The translations under genes were made by a program, and so were the position numbers. A stretch of 5,426 bases of DNA, taken from CAXQRU01 sp964226685 (lineage in GTDB: Bacteria > Pseudomonadota > Gammaproteobacteria > Pseudomonadales > Cellvibrionaceae). Shown piece by piece: positions 5,413 to 5,426 of this stretch. Under the pieces are notes generated by a model. The model saw nothing but the letters and a program-made list of their open reading frames with translations, made no database searches and was not told the DNA's origin. The stretch lies in assembly GCA_964226685.1 (NCBI GenBank), contig CAXQRU010000009.1, positions 1 through 5,426 of the forward strand, written 5' to 3'. Every line of letters starts with the position of its first letter. The stretch's first letter is position 1.

Positions 5413-5426
5413 ATGCGATTTGAAGA
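5413..5426 (+). CDS. Start of a probable ISNCY-type transposase (truncated by window edge)
   Basis: Only ATG CGA TTT GAA GA is present, giving Met-Arg-Phe-Glu and the first two bases of an Asp or Glu codon. ISNCY-group transposases commonly begin MRFE followed by an acidic residue and then a helix-turn-helix. A purine-rich AGGAGAG (about 5399-5405) lies 7-8 bases before the ATG. Too little of the gene is visible to be sure. Confidence 0.45.

Larger units (their letters stand above)
5301..5426 (+). mobile_element. Left end of a probable ISNCY-type insertion sequence (partial)
   Basis: From about 5301 the sequence changes from AT-rich intergenic DNA to a stretch with 21-bp direct repeats, a purine-rich leader and a plus-strand start codon encoding Met-Arg-Phe-Glu, the usual opening of ISNCY-group transposases. 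It is oriented away from the other genes and is cut by the window edge. The left boundary is uncertain by tens of bases; TGTAGG at about 5300 is one possible tip. The call rests on five codons and the repeats, so it is tentative. Confidence 0.45.

Overview
This window looks like one end of a gammaproteobacterial contig of moderate GC (roughly mid-40s percent by eye). The evidence is the close resemblance of the long PutA to gammaproteobacterial PutA proteins, sigma70-type promoter elements and Shine-Dalgarno sequences. I cannot name a genus. The first 17 bases are not biological: they match the 3' end of the Illumina TruSeq read adapter, so real sequence starts near base 18 and the left edge is a contig or read end.

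Every intact gene is on the minus strand, so transcription runs from right to left. Region by region, from the right: (a) 5305-5426 holds two near-identical 21-bp direct repeats and then the first codons of a plus-strand gene (Met-Arg-Phe-Glu) that resembles the start of an ISNCY-type transposase, so the window probably ends inside an insertion sequence. (b) 5134-5300 is a leader or intergenic stretch with a possible minus-strand promoter, a perfect 12-bp palindrome and a small terminator-like hairpin whose U-run touches a strong ribosome binding site. (c) 4942-5133 encodes a 63-residue protein with two predicted membrane segments and no recognised family. (d) A C(UUCG)G hairpin separates it from a 243-residue ABC-type AAA ATPase (COG3910-like). 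(e) The 3' end of the ATPase gene lies in a perfect 12-bp inverted repeat that sits just upstream of a good sigma70 promoter. (f) That promoter drives putA (950-4084), a 1044-residue bifunctional proline dehydrogenase / P5C dehydrogenase without the DNA-binding domain of E. coli PutA. (g) Only 17 bp after putA lies a SUKH (SMI1/KNR4) family gene, a family rich in toxin-immunity proteins.

The left 400 bp is the least ordinary part. Bases 39-96 are a damaged second copy of the extreme 3' end of putA, in the same orientation as the real one, so the SUKH gene and about 0.3 kb of other DNA lie between two copies of the putA tail. Between the remnant and the SUKH gene there is a plus-strand coding remnant in three frames (about 99-396), whose stop codon overlaps the SUKH stop in one CTAG. 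The simplest reading is that the end of putA is a site where foreign cargo has been inserted or exchanged by recombination, bringing in a new putA tail with the SUKH gene. PutA turns proline into glutamate for use as carbon and nitrogen source; nothing here ties the ATPase or the small membrane protein to that pathway.
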